A DNA stretch of 64,000 bases from Ursus arctos (taxonomy: Eukaryota; Chordata; Mammalia; Carnivora; Ursidae), in NCBI RefSeq assembly GCF_023065955.2, contig NW_026622808.1, forward strand, positions 37,398,475-37,462,474, in the 5' to 3' direction. The notes beneath the pieces were generated by a model that saw only the letters and a program-made list of their open reading frames with translations, made no database searches and had not been told where the DNA came from. Made by a program: the position numbers and the translations under genes. This document shows, one piece after another, positions 33,125 to 44,755 of this stretch; positions within the stretch are counted from its first letter, which is position 1, and the number at the start of each line of letters is the position of its first letter.

Positions 33125-33217
33125 GAGAACGCAAGGGAGTGTGGAGGCGCGCCGAGTCTGCAGGCCAGGATGCTCCTTACCCTCTTCCCTCTGCTCTTGA
33201 TGCTCTTCTCAAGGTGA
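33125..33217 (+). CDS. CACNA2D3: CACNA2D3 terminal coding exon with GPI-attachment signal and stop
   Basis: Thirty codons followed by TGA at 33215-33217. The translation starts ENARECGGAPSLQA, continues Arg-Met, and ends in a leucine-rich hydrophobic tail LLTLFPLLLMLFSR. The alpha2delta proteins are known to be GPI-anchored, and the layout here (small residues Cys-Gly-Gly-Ala, a short polar spacer, then a hydrophobic C-terminus) is a typical GPI signal, so the mature protein probably ends near Cys-Gly-Gly. Compared with human as I remember it, the region just before the hydrophobic core differs (Arg-Met here; Gln-Thr-Val in human), while the ends Glu-Cys-Gly-Gly and Met-Leu-Phe-Ser-Arg are kept. 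The reading frame is intact, so nothing suggests a pseudogene. Confidence 0.95.
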   Translation, partial: ENARECGGAPSLQARMLLTLFPLLLMLFSR

Positions 33218-33540
33218 CACTGACTGAGATGTTCTCTTGGCATGCTAAATTATGGATAAACTGTGAACCAAAATATGGTGCGACATAGGAGACATGAAAT
33301 ATAGTCCAACCATCAGCATCTCATGATTTTAAACTGTGCGTGATATAAACTCTTAAAGATATGTTGACAAAAAAGTTACCTTTTTACTTTGCCAGTCATT
33401 CAAATGTGAGTTTGCTACATTGATAATCACCCTTCATCAGAAATGGGACTGCCAGTGGGCAGTGTCCCTTCGGCTTGAAACCCATCGACACCAATTTAAA
33501 ACTGTGTACTTTTTAAATAAAGTATATTAAAATCATCATC
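33218..33540 (+). other. CACNA2D3: CACNA2D3 3' UTR
   Basis: About 320 bp of AT-rich, repeat-free sequence from the stop codon to the probable cleavage site. The short length agrees with what I recall of the main human transcript. No interspersed repeat is recognised in it. The 3' limit is an estimate from the poly(A) signal. Confidence 0.75.
33516..33521 (+). terminator. CACNA2D3: Poly(A) signal of CACNA2D3
   Basis: A canonical AATAAA hexamer lies about 300 bp after the stop codon. It is followed by a T-rich downstream element (ttttgacttttgcttt at about 33539-33554), so cleavage is expected around 33532-33545. Confidence 0.85.
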
Positions 33541-33544
33541 TTTT

Positions 33545-34780
33545 GACTTTTGCTTTATTGCTGAGACGACAGACTGAATATTGCATGGAAAAGTCGCCCA
33601 TTCCAGATACCGGGAAAGGATGGTTGTTGGCAGAGACCTTGTTCTAAAGCAGATTCCAGACAAATATTTCACAATTGTTTAGGTGCTTCACTCTCAGTTA
33701 TAAAAATATTTACAGAAGTAAACCAAAATATCATCTACACAGGAAGAGTGTATGACAAAGAGCCCTGAATTTTTTTGAACTAAGCTTCAATAGAAATCAT
33801 AATTTGGATGAGAACACGAGCTCCCAGAATACCCAAGTGTTGCATATTTGGGAGTAGAAATAAAGTAAATCCTAGGAATTCATTCTGAAAGGACTTGACA
33901 GAGGAAAAGAACAACGACTACAAATGACTCTCGGGGTTTATTGCTTGAGTATTTGGCTTCTGGCTTTCCCCATAAACAAGGGATGAAATTAGATCTCGAA
34001 TATTACACGATGTGAAACTACCCAGACGGGTAAGCATTCCTAAAACACTGGATCGTGACCCAAAGAAAACAGATTCCACTGGATCATGGTTACCAAATTA
34101 AGTGGAATAATTTCCATGCCTCAGTAGAATCGAGAATATTTTATAAGACAGGCATCTAGAAGTCATGGGGAGAATGCCACTAAAACTAAAAAAACAAAAC
34201 AAAACAAAAAACACATTATGCTGTTGATATTTTAGAAAAACTGATGTAATCATACTGCCTTTTCCGAAAATGATGCCAGTATTTATAAGAATAACAATAC
34301 TACATTGCTATATTTCTTGAAATCCTAATGCCTCCAGTGTTGTTAACAATATAACAATACTGTAACATGCCACGCTGTCAAAGTTTCAACAAGGTTGGGG
34401 CTATATGGTATCGGAACCATGGTGGTCATTGATATTGTTCACTTCTGTGCACTAAGTAAATGAACAAATTCGTTTATTACCCACACGAGTATCAAAATGC
34501 AGTATATTTACACTAAACAACAATAATGTATTTTTTATAAAAAATAATATTACATGACCTACCATTCTCCTCATGTTTCTAGAGAACTGGCGACAGTAGG
34601 TCTAACATATAATAATGCCTATAGCTGAATATCAACGATACGAAATAAGTGTCTGATATATATTTGTAATTTCACTCCCTATCTATTCACTATTCATTAC
34701 CTATAAATTCACCCCCTGTTCTAAGCAGAGGTGTGACATCATTTTTAGTACCTTGTGACACGAAGATGGCATAGTTGAGT
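33545..34780. other. Start of the intergenic region downstream of CACNA2D3
   Basis: AT-rich unique sequence. No gene or clear repeat recognised. Confidence 0.45.
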
Positions 34781-34839
34781 CACATTATTGGCTTGTGGCA
34801 TCGCCAGCCTTCCTGTGAATGACACACGCACCCACCCAG

Positions 34840-35080
34840 CACCTCAGATTCTCTGTTCCTCAGTGACTCTAACCGAGCGGCCTTTCCGTTTATCGATTTG
34901 GATATCTAATCGTTTTCTCCAACATAATGTGTCCAGAGCAGAAATCTTGATCCCCCTCCACCAAACTCTTTCCTTCCGACTGACTCAGCTTCTCAGACCA
35001 AACTCCTCGGAGACTCTCTTGTCTGCTCCTTCCTTCTCAGCCCATCCCTCAGAGGGTCTCGTTCCAATAATAATGGGGCT
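34840..35080 (+). mobile_element. Possible L2-type relic
   Basis: A pyrimidine-rich stretch (atgtgtccagagcagaaatc and following) resembles old LINE-derived sequence. It produces the 136-codon open frame 34788-35198, which has no protein family. Tentative. Confidence 0.35.
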
Positions 35081-35084
35081 CTCT

Positions 35085-35260
35085 GGTATTAGGACCTTGG
35101 AAAAGCGACTTTCCTCCTCATGTCTTTGTTTCTTCATCCATAAAATAGTTGGCAATCACGCCGACTCCCCGGTTGGATGTGAGGATCACAGAGGTTAATC
35201 AAACAAGAAAGGTATTTTTGAAGAGCACCAGGCAGAGGGTCAGATCTCAGGAAACGTTCA
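35085..35260 (+). mobile_element. MIR SINE (diverged)
   Basis: Contains accttggaaaagcgacttt, gtttcttcatccataaaata and gtgaggatcacagaggttaa in MIR order. Confidence 0.6.
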
Positions 35261-35489
35261 CTGCGAGGTTTGAGATAGCTCGTGGTGGTTTTATTTTTAT
35301 TACATGCCAAACACTGTTCTAGGAGCTGGAGACAAAGCCACAGATGATATCAGAGAAATCCTTGCCCTCATAGAGCTATAATAGAGTAGGAGAAATAAAA
35401 AATAAAGCTACTCCAAACACCAGTGTAAAACAAAAACGAAACCATTGTATAGCCTAGTTACTAAAATTTTGGCTGGGACATTCAGTATA

Positions 35490-35834
35490 CAGTTGACCCT
35501 TGAACAGCGTGGGTGTTAGGGGTGCCAACCCCCCACCTCCCGTGCAACTGAAAATCTGTACAACTTTGGACTCCCCAAAACCTTAACTGCTAATAGCCTA
35601 CTATTGACCAGAAGCCTTACAGATAACATAAACAGTCGATTAACACATATTTTGTACGTTATATGTATTATAAACTGTATTCTTCCAATAAAGTAAGCTA
35701 GAGAAAAGAAAGTGTTATTAGAAAATCATAAGGAAAAGAAAGTACATTCACAGTTATATACTGTATAAAAAAAATAAAATCAGTGTGCAGAGGGACCTGC
35801 ACAGTTCAATCCCAGGTTGTTCAAGGGTCACCTG
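35490..35834 (+). mobile_element. Tigger2-like MITE with TA target duplication
   Basis: The left terminal inverted repeat is cagttgacccttgaacagc (35490-35508). The right end, read in reverse, is caggtgacccttgaacaacc. Both ends are flanked by TA (35488-35489 and 35835-35836), the mariner-type target. The 345-bp length and absence of any transposase frame show an internally deleted, non-autonomous copy. Confidence 0.85.
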
Positions 35835-36014
35835 TAATTGGTTAAAGATTCAGAGGCGCCTGTAACTCATTACAGTGTAACATTGCGGCAATGTTCTTCC
35901 AAAGAGATAGAAAGCTTTCCCATATATGGATATCCATGGATATCCACATGTAATTATATAAAATATGTATATAGAGAATAGATAGAAATATAGTAGAACA
36001 ATTGCAATATTTAT

Positions 36015-36418
36015 TTATTTAAATGTTTTTTTATTACATTATGTTAGTCACCATACAGTACACCCCTGGTTTCTGATGTAAAGTTCGATGATTCATTAGT
36101 TGCGTATAACACCCAGTGCACCATGCAATACGTGCCCTCCTTACTACCCATCACCGGTCTATCCCAGTCCCCCACCCTCCTCCCCTCTGAAGCCCTCAGT
36201 TTCTTTCTCAGAGTCCATAGTCTCTCATGCTTCACTCCCCCTTCTGATTACCCCCCTTTCTTTATCCCTCTCTTCCCCTACCGATCTTCCTAGTTCTTAT
36301 GTTCCATAGATGAGAGAAACCATACGATAATTGTCTTTCTCTGCTTGACTTATTTCACTTAGCATTATCTCCTCCAGTGCCGTCCATGTTGCAGCAAATG
36401 TTGAGAACTCGTTCTTTC
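36015..36418 (-). mobile_element. Carnivore L1 3' UTR, antisense
   Basis: Contains the carnivore L1 3' block order: tttattacattatgttagtc, cataacaccc-like text around 36105-36120, a long C/T-rich tract (36160-36300), and tctgcttgacttatttcact. Only the 3' end is present, so it is 5'-truncated. Confidence 0.85.
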
Positions 36419-36885
36419 AGCAATATTTATTAGGGTAGAGTAGTAATAAAACACAGCACAGACAAGAACACATTATTAAGACAATGCAGTTCCCTAAAGT
36501 AAGGTAGTTATGGTGGTGGTAAAAACTATGACTTGATACACAAACTAGTTTAAGCTCAGGAAATGTAGTGTTACTATTTAAATTATGAACAGTATAGCAC
36601 TACAGAGGATAATAATATTATTTCTGTGTTATAAGAGACTACAGTAAATTATGAAAATTATAGGCAGAAGAACACAATTCTATTACTATCAATATTGGAG
36701 GTTGTAATGATTTAACAGACACGCGAGGGCTGTTGGGTTGTCAGCAGTTGAGTTTTGTGAGGATGCTGCTAATTGGTGTGTATGTGCTGGAGAGACAGAA
36801 GGGGACATTTCCCAGGAATGATGGCCACATACATCCACCTTGTGGCGACCGTCACTCCTGCTGGGAGCTTGGCAGCCGTCATTTT
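36419..36885. other. AT-rich intergenic DNA, nothing recognised
   Basis: No gene seen. Shares the TAC/GTA-rich texture of 34.3-34.6 kb and 39-42 kb. Confidence 0.4.
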
Positions 36886-36893
36886 CCCTAAGC

Positions 36894-37118
36894 CAGTGAT
36901 GACAAAACTTGGGCAACTTTGCCCCCTCCCCCCACCCGGGGACATTTGTCAGTGTCTGGAGACATTTCTCGGTTGTCACAACTTAGGACAAGGGGAGGTG
37001 CTGCTGGCATCGAGTGGGTAGAGCCAAGGATGCTATTAAACACTGTACAAAGCCCAGGACAGACAACAAAGAATTGTTCGACCAAGTATTTCAGTAGTGC
37101 TCAAGTTGAGAAACCCTG
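36894..37118 (+). mobile_element. MER20 (hAT-Charlie MITE)
   Basis: Starts cagtgatgacaaaacttggg, includes gtctggagacatttctcggt and tggcatcgagtgggtagag, and ends gttgagaaaccctg. An 8-bp target duplication, ccctaagc/ctctaatc, is kept at 6 of 8 bases (36886-36893, 37119-37126). MER20 copies are known to act as enhancers in some placental contexts, but nothing here shows activity. Confidence 0.88.
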
Positions 37119-37704
37119 CTCTAATCTTGTAGTGATTATTAGGTGTTGTCTTTACCCATTAGAAGGTGCCACAGGCCTTCTGGATCCCTGCATGGCACCA
37201 ACATGTGGATGTTGGCCCCACCAATGTCAGGCATCCCTTACATAGCGGGAGATACTACGCCATAGATTCGGTTCAGTAGACGGCCAGCTAGGTCACCCCC
37301 TAAAATGTTCAGATGCAGGCTCCTCCTTGCCATCCAGACCCAGCAGCCTTCCAGTGAACTCCCAGCAACGCTCTCTCTGTCCACTCCCCGGCTCTTTCAT
37401 TCATGCTGTGGCGCTCCCGAGAGCCGACACGTTCCCGCATACTGTCAGGTCCCCCCCACCCACCCTGGCAGGGAGGCCTGTCCTGTAGTAGGTCAAGGTG
37501 GCAATGCTTTCTACTTTGGGAGACTAACTCAGCAGCGTTTGGGCACATAAGGTGATTTGCGTCACATTAGAGTGGTATTTTTGTTAACTATGCTTACAAA
37601 CAAACCCCATATGGTAATAAGACACTATGGCTACCTTTTTTCTACACTCAAAATACAGTGCTTTCTGCTCGCATACACATTTCAGGTAATGCAGGATGGT
37701 TTAA

Positions 37705-37985
37705 ACCAGGAGTCAGCAGGCTTTTCCTGCAGAGGGCCAGAGTAAGTACTCCGGGCTTCGCACGCCGTGGGGGCTCCGGCCCCACTGTTTACCTCTGCCG
37801 TGGTAGCAAGTAAGCACCCGTGTTTCAACAGAACTTTAAGGAGACTGAAATTTGAATTTCATAAATTCTTCCACATGCCACAAAATCTTCTTCTTTTTCT
37901 TCTTCTTCTTCTTTTTTCAAACATTGGGAAGTGTAACCACTGCACTTAGCCCATAAACTGTGCAAAACAGGTGCAAGGCCAGCTT
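37705..37985 (+). mobile_element. hAT-Charlie-type DNA transposon relic
   Basis: The phrases ggagtcagcaggcttttcc, tgcagagggccagagtaa, and near the end aaacaggtgcaaggccagc fit a common hAT MITE family. A (CTT)n tract is embedded at 37886-37918. Exact family not assigned. Confidence 0.6.
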
Positions 37986-38131
37986 TGACACGTGGGCTGA
38001 CACTTTGTCAACCTGACAGTGTTGCTGATGTTGACTTTTGGAATCTATCACAATATGATGAATTAGAAATATCCTTGCAACATGCAGACCTGTGCGTAGA
38101 GAAGCGTCGGGGCTATCAATACTGGAGCTAT

Positions 38132-38310
38132 GGGGCGCCTGGGTGGCTCAGTAAGTTAAGTGTCTGACTTTGGCTCACGTCATGATCCCAGGGTCCTGGG
38201 ATCAAGCCCCGTGTCAGGCTCCCTGCTCAGTGGGGAGCCTGCTTCTCCCTCTCTCTCTGCCGCCCCCCCCCCGCTTGCTCTCTCAAATAAATAAATAAAA
38301 TCTTAAAAAA
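38132..38310 (+). mobile_element. Can-SINE, older type
   Basis: Older core (catgatcccagggtcctggg), CT-rich part with a C-run, aataaataaataaaatctt and an A-rich tail. Target-site duplication atactggagctatgg/atattggagctacg. Confidence 0.94.
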
Positions 38311-38329
38311 ATATATTGGAGCTACGATG

Positions 38330-40115
38330 GGACACATACGACCGCATGATTTTTACTTTAGCATCATGCAAACTAGCACTATTTCAAGCCCCAAAAGGAG
38401 CTTAGTATAATCTAATGTCTTTACATTCATGTAACTGCAAATATAAAGGGCGCAGCTCACCGCAGTGTGCTGGCAATCTTGCTGCTTGAACGGAAAGTGA
38501 AGGGTATGGGCCGACATAGTGCAGCTCAGCACAGTGTATTAGCGTTTCTGTTCCCACAATTATATGTAACAAAGTGAAGCAGAAAATCACGGTGCTTTGC
38601 CGGCAGGGGCTGTCTGCAGGGCGGTTCCTCCTCTCAGCCATACTGTGTCATGCAGCCCTAAACTCTGAGCTCATATGTTCTATGGCTGTGACAGCCCATA
38701 TAGTAGGCTGCCAAGAATCTTGTGAACGAAAAAGCTACCGCAAAACCGTACACCAAACAACTCCGTATTGTAATTATCCTAGCTCCAAATGGTTAACAAT
38801 AGTGAGTTAGGAGAGAGAAATCTGAGTGGTATCTTTGTAATAAGGTGTTGTCACTATGGCACGCTACAGCAGTAAGCTGGGGGTCGGGATGGGGCACGCA
38901 CGGTGTGCTCGCCATGGACGGTGCTGCACGGTGAGCACTGCCCACACTGTCCGTCATGCTACGAACGGCTGTACGCCGTGAACAGACGCACCTTGAAGAC
39001 CAAAGGTCTGAAGTTCAGGGATTACACGACTTGACCCAGTCACATGGGCAGTCACGGACAAAGCCAGAATTTGAAGGCAGCTTCAGGGACCCAAGAGCCT
39101 GTGTTCTGTGCACTTTGCCACCGAGTTAACTTTCACCACGTGACTTGTTGTCATCGGGACTTGGTAAGGAGCAATTCCAGAGCCATGTGGCATCGGGTTG
39201 TCTGTAACGCAGGCACAGCATGACTCCTCTGTCATTCTGTTATACTCTTGTAGCAGAAAGATTGACGTATCCGGATTCCACAAGAGGGTGAGTCAATGCC
39301 ACTGTCCTCAATTTCAGTAGGAACAGCACAATTGTGTTCTTCGTACTTCTTATAACAATAACACTGTCCCTCCCCCGTACAGCATCCTTCCTTCCTTCTA
39401 GATATGAGAACGATACAGCCACTACACTAACGTGGCCTCTAGTTCGAGCAGCAGCAACAAGAGTGCCGTCGTGGAGCCCAGGGTCTACACTCTCCTGTAC
39501 CCTGTGTCTGGAAATCCAGCAGTTTAGCTCCAGGTTTGCAGAGAACTAGTTGACCATGCATCGCTGTGCCTCAGAGCAGGACAGGGGACTGTGCCAGCCT
39601 CCACTTCACATCACTACTACCTTGCAAAGTGCCTGACACTCTTAGCCGTCACTTACGCCCTCTGGCCTCTCTGCTACTGAGAGTCATGCCTTTGCCGCAC
39701 CGCTGCACCCGACGGTCCTGTAATTCCAGCCTCTCTGAGGCTGATCCTGCTGAGCCGCGTCGTACTAGCATCCAAGCTGGAAGCCACTCTGTCGCAACCA
39801 TAACTAGGGTGTGAGAGCTATAATTTTAGCAAAAATACTAATACAACTTCTCTAACACTTCGATAGCAAGGATTCACTGACGAGACACACTATTCCAATA
39901 TCTCTGAAATTGATGTACCAGGATGCATCCTGGTGTCGTACGGTGATAAAACAGGATTCTGATGGACCACACATATTATGAGTGTCCCAAAGTTTGTGAT
40001 TTGTGGTTTTATATCCGTACACACACTACACTGACTGTATTTACAATCAATCATGTTATTGTTCTTTAATAGATACATTGCATGTGATAGACACAGTGCA
40101 AGAAGATACAGGGCA
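38330..40115. other. Intergenic DNA with unusual texture; one MIR-like piece
   Basis: No gene recognised. A minus-strand MIR-like piece lies near 39010-39130 (tgacccagtcacatgg, acaaagccagaatttgaa). The part at 38880-39000 is locally CpG-rich. The rest resembles no repeat family I know. Confidence 0.4.
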
Positions 40116-40130
40116 TATAAATGCAGTTCA

Positions 40131-40341
40131 GGGGCGCCTGGGTGGCTCAGTCGTTAAGCGTCTGCCTTCAGCTCAGGGCGTGATCCCAGGGTCCTGGGGT
40201 CGAGCCCCGCATCGGGCTCCCTGCTCCGCTGGGAGCCTGCTTCTTCCTCTCCCACTCCCCCTGCTTGTGTTCCCTCTCTCGCTGGCTGTCTCTCTCTCTG
40301 TCAAATAAATAAATAAAATCTTTAAAAAATAAATAAATAAA
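40131..40341 (+). mobile_element. Can-SINE with mixed older/young sequence
   Basis: The front half has the older cccagggtcctggggtc core and the 3' half has the young cttcctctcccactccccct block. Ends with aataaataaataaaatctt. Target-site duplication ataaatgcagttca at 40117-40130 and after the tail. Confidence 0.95.
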
Positions 40342-41419
40342 ATAAATGCAGTTCAACAATACACGAATAGTGCACCTGAGGAGAGATCACGTTGTTTGTA
40401 CTATTACTCAGGGATATCATAATGTTCTGCTATCACATACTTCCTCTCATGTTGGGGAAAATAGTCATCTATACCCCGTTTTCTTTTATTTCTATAAACC
40501 CAGAAATAACAATGCTACCATAATAAATAGCTACCTCCAAAATGGGTAGACACACTTAGAGCCCATGGGGCTATTGTACAATTACTTACCATCAATTTGT
40601 TACCAGACAACATGAACTAAAACATAACATGCACCGTTTCTTAACTTGTAACAGTAACAGCCGAGTACCAACCTACCCTAAATTGAGTATTATTTCGGTT
40701 TTGATGAGTATTATTTTTAGTCTGAGTGTTGTGATCACTACACTACGACATCACTACACTACGTACCGCTCTGACACCACCAAAGGGAATAGAATGAATA
40801 TTATATAACGCAAGGTCTTTGAAGTCAAGCGTAGTCAAACTTGGGCTCGAGGGACAGCTTCACTGCTTACTTCTTGTGTGATTTCGCTCAAAGAACCTGA
40901 TATTTTTAACCCTCGGTTTTCTCATCCGTGTGGTGGAGCTGTTCACAGGACAGGACCCATGTCCCAGTATTCTTCCGCACTTTATTAATTATTTTTTCCT
41001 GCATTTTAAATGAGACCATCTATCTAAAGGAGGAATCCTTCTGATTGTCTAGGTTGTGGTGATTTCAATAATTATAAGCTGCTACTGTGTTAATTGTCTT
41101 TACTATTAATCCCTTATACTCATTCTGGTAATTTTCATACTGCTAGGCTACTTCGAAATAATATTATTGCCTAGTATGCTATCGATTGCTTGAACCAGTT
41201 TTGTAAAAGCAAAGCAGCATATCGTCCTATGCTGCGTTGACCTTCTCTCCTTTCTTCTGCTTTAATACTATTAGTGGTACTTTCAGCTCTTTTCTTTTCC
41301 CCACGCTTCAAGGCATTCCATACTCAATTACACCGTACCTCTAATGCTGGCCTTTTCAGACATTACCGCTCATCCTGTTCCGTCTGTGATTTGGTCACTT
41401 TATGTTGGCTGTTCAGCTG

Positions 41420-41452
<33 letters not shown>

Positions 41453-42480
41453 ATATAGTGTATCCTACAGATTGTTCTGTTTTAATTTTAAATTCACGTG
41501 GGCATGGTGATAATAATAATATTCCATCCTGCGCATTGGTAGACCGTAGCATACATTACCTCTAACAGAGCAGATATAATGTCATCTCCTGCTGCTGCTC
41601 AGACTAGTCTCAATGTCCTTAGTCAATATCATACAATGTATACGCCTAACCAGAACCGCAGGACACTGTGCTCTACTCTGTCGGACGGATTCTACCATCA
41701 GTGACAATACTCGCTCCTTGCTATGCCACCTGGAATTACAGTCGCGATGATAGCACACTATCACCATAGTGGACTGCCCCGATCTCAATTGTGATAGTAA
41801 TAAAGGGGCTACACTCTAAGCTACTGTACTGCCCAGCTGGTGACATAATATCCACTATTGCTAACTTTAATGCCATGACATTCTACACTCTTCTGCCTAT
41901 GGCTTAAGCAGCTCAGGAGTGGCAGCTCATAGCCAACCGATACCGGGCAACGGCGCTGTTCCTAGGCTAGCGTCCTGTGAGCAGGCATACCAGTTGGGGA
42001 TAGATGCTGTTCCGCATATAACTCAGTAATAGTATTTCTTTGTAGTGCTCATTTTGTAACAAAAAAGTTCTCTGCTGTTCTTTACTACGCCACATAATGA
42101 TGAGATGGCCTTCTCTATCTTAAAATGTCTTAGTTCTACCAAGTCCCAGCAGAACTCAATTCATTTTACGCACGTCCAACAGCAGTCTTAAACACTTAAT
42201 GGTCTTCAACGTTTAATCTTAAACATTTGAACATCTGATAACACAGTGACTCTCCAAGATTCTACCGTGTAATCCCTTAGGTTGCTGGATTCCAGGCTAG
42301 GATGTCGAGGGTTAGTTACATACTTGGAGCTGGATCATGTTAACGTGATACCAGTCTTTACCAAACTGACCTCTTGTTGGAAAGTACATTCGGAATACTT
42401 CCCAATTCTGATCCCACATTCATATCACCTGAGTACAGATGTGACTTTAGTTTTATGAAGGGAAACTAAACTTTTACAGA
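40342..42480. other. Intergenic DNA of unusual texture, no gene
   Basis: Includes a short exact tandem (atcactacactacg at 40734 and 40750), many TAC/GTA trinucleotides and an A29 tract at 41422-41450. A weak sense MIR-like piece may lie at 40840-40960. No coding signal. Confidence 0.4.
41422..41450 (+). repeat. A29 homopolymer
   Basis: Uninterrupted run of 29 A. No recognisable SINE or L1 body precedes it. Confidence 0.95.
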
Positions 42481-42759
42481 GCCTGGAGGGGGTATATGTG
42501 TGTAGAAAACAAATAAAGCTCAGATTTTGACCCAATGGGTCAATGGTCAATGTCTTAGGACAGTTCTGACAGTGACTTCATTAGATATGAAGTTTATGGA
42601 GGTCACTGTGAACACAGAGAAGACAAAGGATCAGAGGGGCCAAGAATAAAAGGAAAATCAACAATTATTAGGTATTGCAATAACCCAGCAGTGGGTACTG
42701 ATATAAATGGACACATTTATAATGTAGTTCAGGGAAGACTTAATCATGGTCCAATTGTG

Positions 42760-43200
42760 GCAGTGAGGGAAAGAAAGGAGTCAAGAATGACATCTGAGTT
42801 GTTGGACTGGCAGATAGGTTCATGGCAGTGCCATTCACGAAGTAAGGAATTCAGAACGGGAAAATTGGGGAAGAAGGGTATGAGGAAGGTGGAGGGAGAT
42901 GAGCTCCACCAGGGACATACCTGGCTTAAGGTCCCGGCTGAGAATCCAAATAAAGATGGATAGCAAGCAAATGGATATATGAGTCCACCAGTTAAGGAGT
43001 TGGACCTGAAGATCAGATTTCAAAGGCATCAGTTTACATGTCGTGGGAGCAACAGGAGTCTGGGGAGGCCTCTAACGTGAGAAGAGGAAGGTTTAGGACC
43101 ACGAGGCATTCCAACACTGAAGAGCTAAGGAAGGAGGAGCAATGGGACCAGGAAGTGGTGACCCAGAACAATTGGAAGAAAACAGGAGAAGATCCTGTTG
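42760..43200 (+). mobile_element. Old interspersed repeat, family not named
   Basis: The block aagaatgacatctgagttg with a following ttcatggcagtgccattcac block resembles a common old mammalian repeat whose name I cannot give with confidence. Open frames at 42691-42963 and 43038-43310 follow from it. Confidence 0.4.
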
Positions 43201-43979
43201 CAAAAGCCACGAGATATGTATGTTTCAAAAAGGAAGGGGACATTCAGAAGTGTCAATCGGGTCATAAGGTCAGAAGTGTAAGCAGTGATACCTGTCCTTG
43301 GGCTCAGTAACAGTCCAGTAGAATAAGAATTGCGGGGGTGGGAGGTGGAGGGTAGAGTACAGAAGGCTGGTAAGACAGTGGGGGTGAGGAAGAAATGAAC
43401 TTGACTTACAAAGCTCTCACTTAATTCGTGACAAAATAGAAGCTGGACAGAATCTCTTTCCTGTTCTTCTTCAATAAACGTTGAATTCTTAAAATACGAT
43501 TTTTTATCGTAAGTACCTCAAATTTGGCATACGATTTCAACTTTTCCGTATTTTCTTGATTTCTTTGATGATGGACAAAGAAATCAAACTGATACATATG
43601 TGCAAATAAATTAGTTAAAGCGCTATTTATAAAAATGAAAGGGATGCTGTGGTTCCCATATGGACGGATATGAAGACCACTTCCTACCGACCACTGACCA
43701 CCAAGCTCACGCTCTGTATCCGTGGTCACGTGAGTTCACACAATGAACTTGTGATACTGGAATTGCTCCATTTCACAGATTCAGAACAAACAAACAAAAA
43801 GCACTGGGGCTCAAGGGGTTTAATCATTTGAGAAGACGTCACAGCTGGTGAGGGAAGATGCCTCCTTGAGCCACGAAGATTCTGTATGGCGTAAAGGACA
43901 TACTTGGAATTACATGATGAAAACTCTCAACTGCAGGGAGCTACAACAGAAAGCACATATTCCACTAATTCACAAATAG

Positions 43980-44330
43980 GAAAAAATTGTTTCAAAGATC
44001 TTTTTTTTTAAAAAGGAAGGAAGAAGGCTGATGAATAATGTTGTAAATATACAGGGTTGAAATCAAAGCAAAAAGCATCAAGACAAAAATGGACACAGCT
44101 CATCAGGAAATGAAACCATAAAAACTATAAAATGTCTAAAGCAGAACTACAGGGAGTACAGTCGGTAATAAAGATTACAGCAGAGCGGCTTTAATTGACC
44201 TCTCTCAGAGTATGACCGCAGAGTGGACAAAACTTAAGAGTAGACGGGTTCTGATTAACTCAGTAATACAGATCTAATTAACGTATATTAAACACTATAC
44301 TCAGAAAATATTTTCTTACAGTGTCAGTGT
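43980..44330 (+). mobile_element. Possible degraded L1 ORF2 fragment
   Basis: The text aatacagatctaattaacgt with a following attaaacactatactcag resembles the 5' part of L1 ORF2. Very diverged, tentative. Confidence 0.3.
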
Positions 44331-44417
44331 ATCGTGTACACAGCCTAGCCACATGCCTCAGTTTCCTCATTTGGCTGTCCATCCCGTGAAGGTGGGGCAT
44401 TCCTGGGACAGACACTG

Positions 44418-44755
44418 AGGGGATCTCTGTGCTAGTCTGCTCACGCTATGATAACAAAATCCCAAAGATTAGGGGGCTGCAACAACAGAAACTTATTTTC
44501 TCAGAGCTCTGGAGGCTGGAAGTCCCAGATCAAGGTCTAGTTTCTGATGAGAACTCTCTTCTTGGCGTAGAGATGGCCACCTTCCCACTTTGTCCTCACA
44601 CAGTGCAGAAAAAGCAGTCTCTGGTGTCTTTATAAGGACTCCAGTCCTATCACATCAGTTCCCATCCCATGGTCTAATTTAACAATCTTCTCCTTAAAAG
44701 CCCTGTCTCCAATTCAGTCCTAATGGGGGGGACACACACATTCAGTCCATAAGAC
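44418..44755 (+). mobile_element. Old interspersed repeat, family not named
   Basis: The blocks gctatgataacaaaatccca, cagaaacttattttctcaga, gctctggaggctggaagtcc and ctttataaggactccagtcc are a very common mammalian repeat pattern. I do not assign a family name. Confidence 0.65.

Noticed and set aside
38880..39000. Local CpG-rich patch as a CpG-island promoter
   Set aside because: It is only about 120 bp, with no recognised first exon or transcript start nearby.
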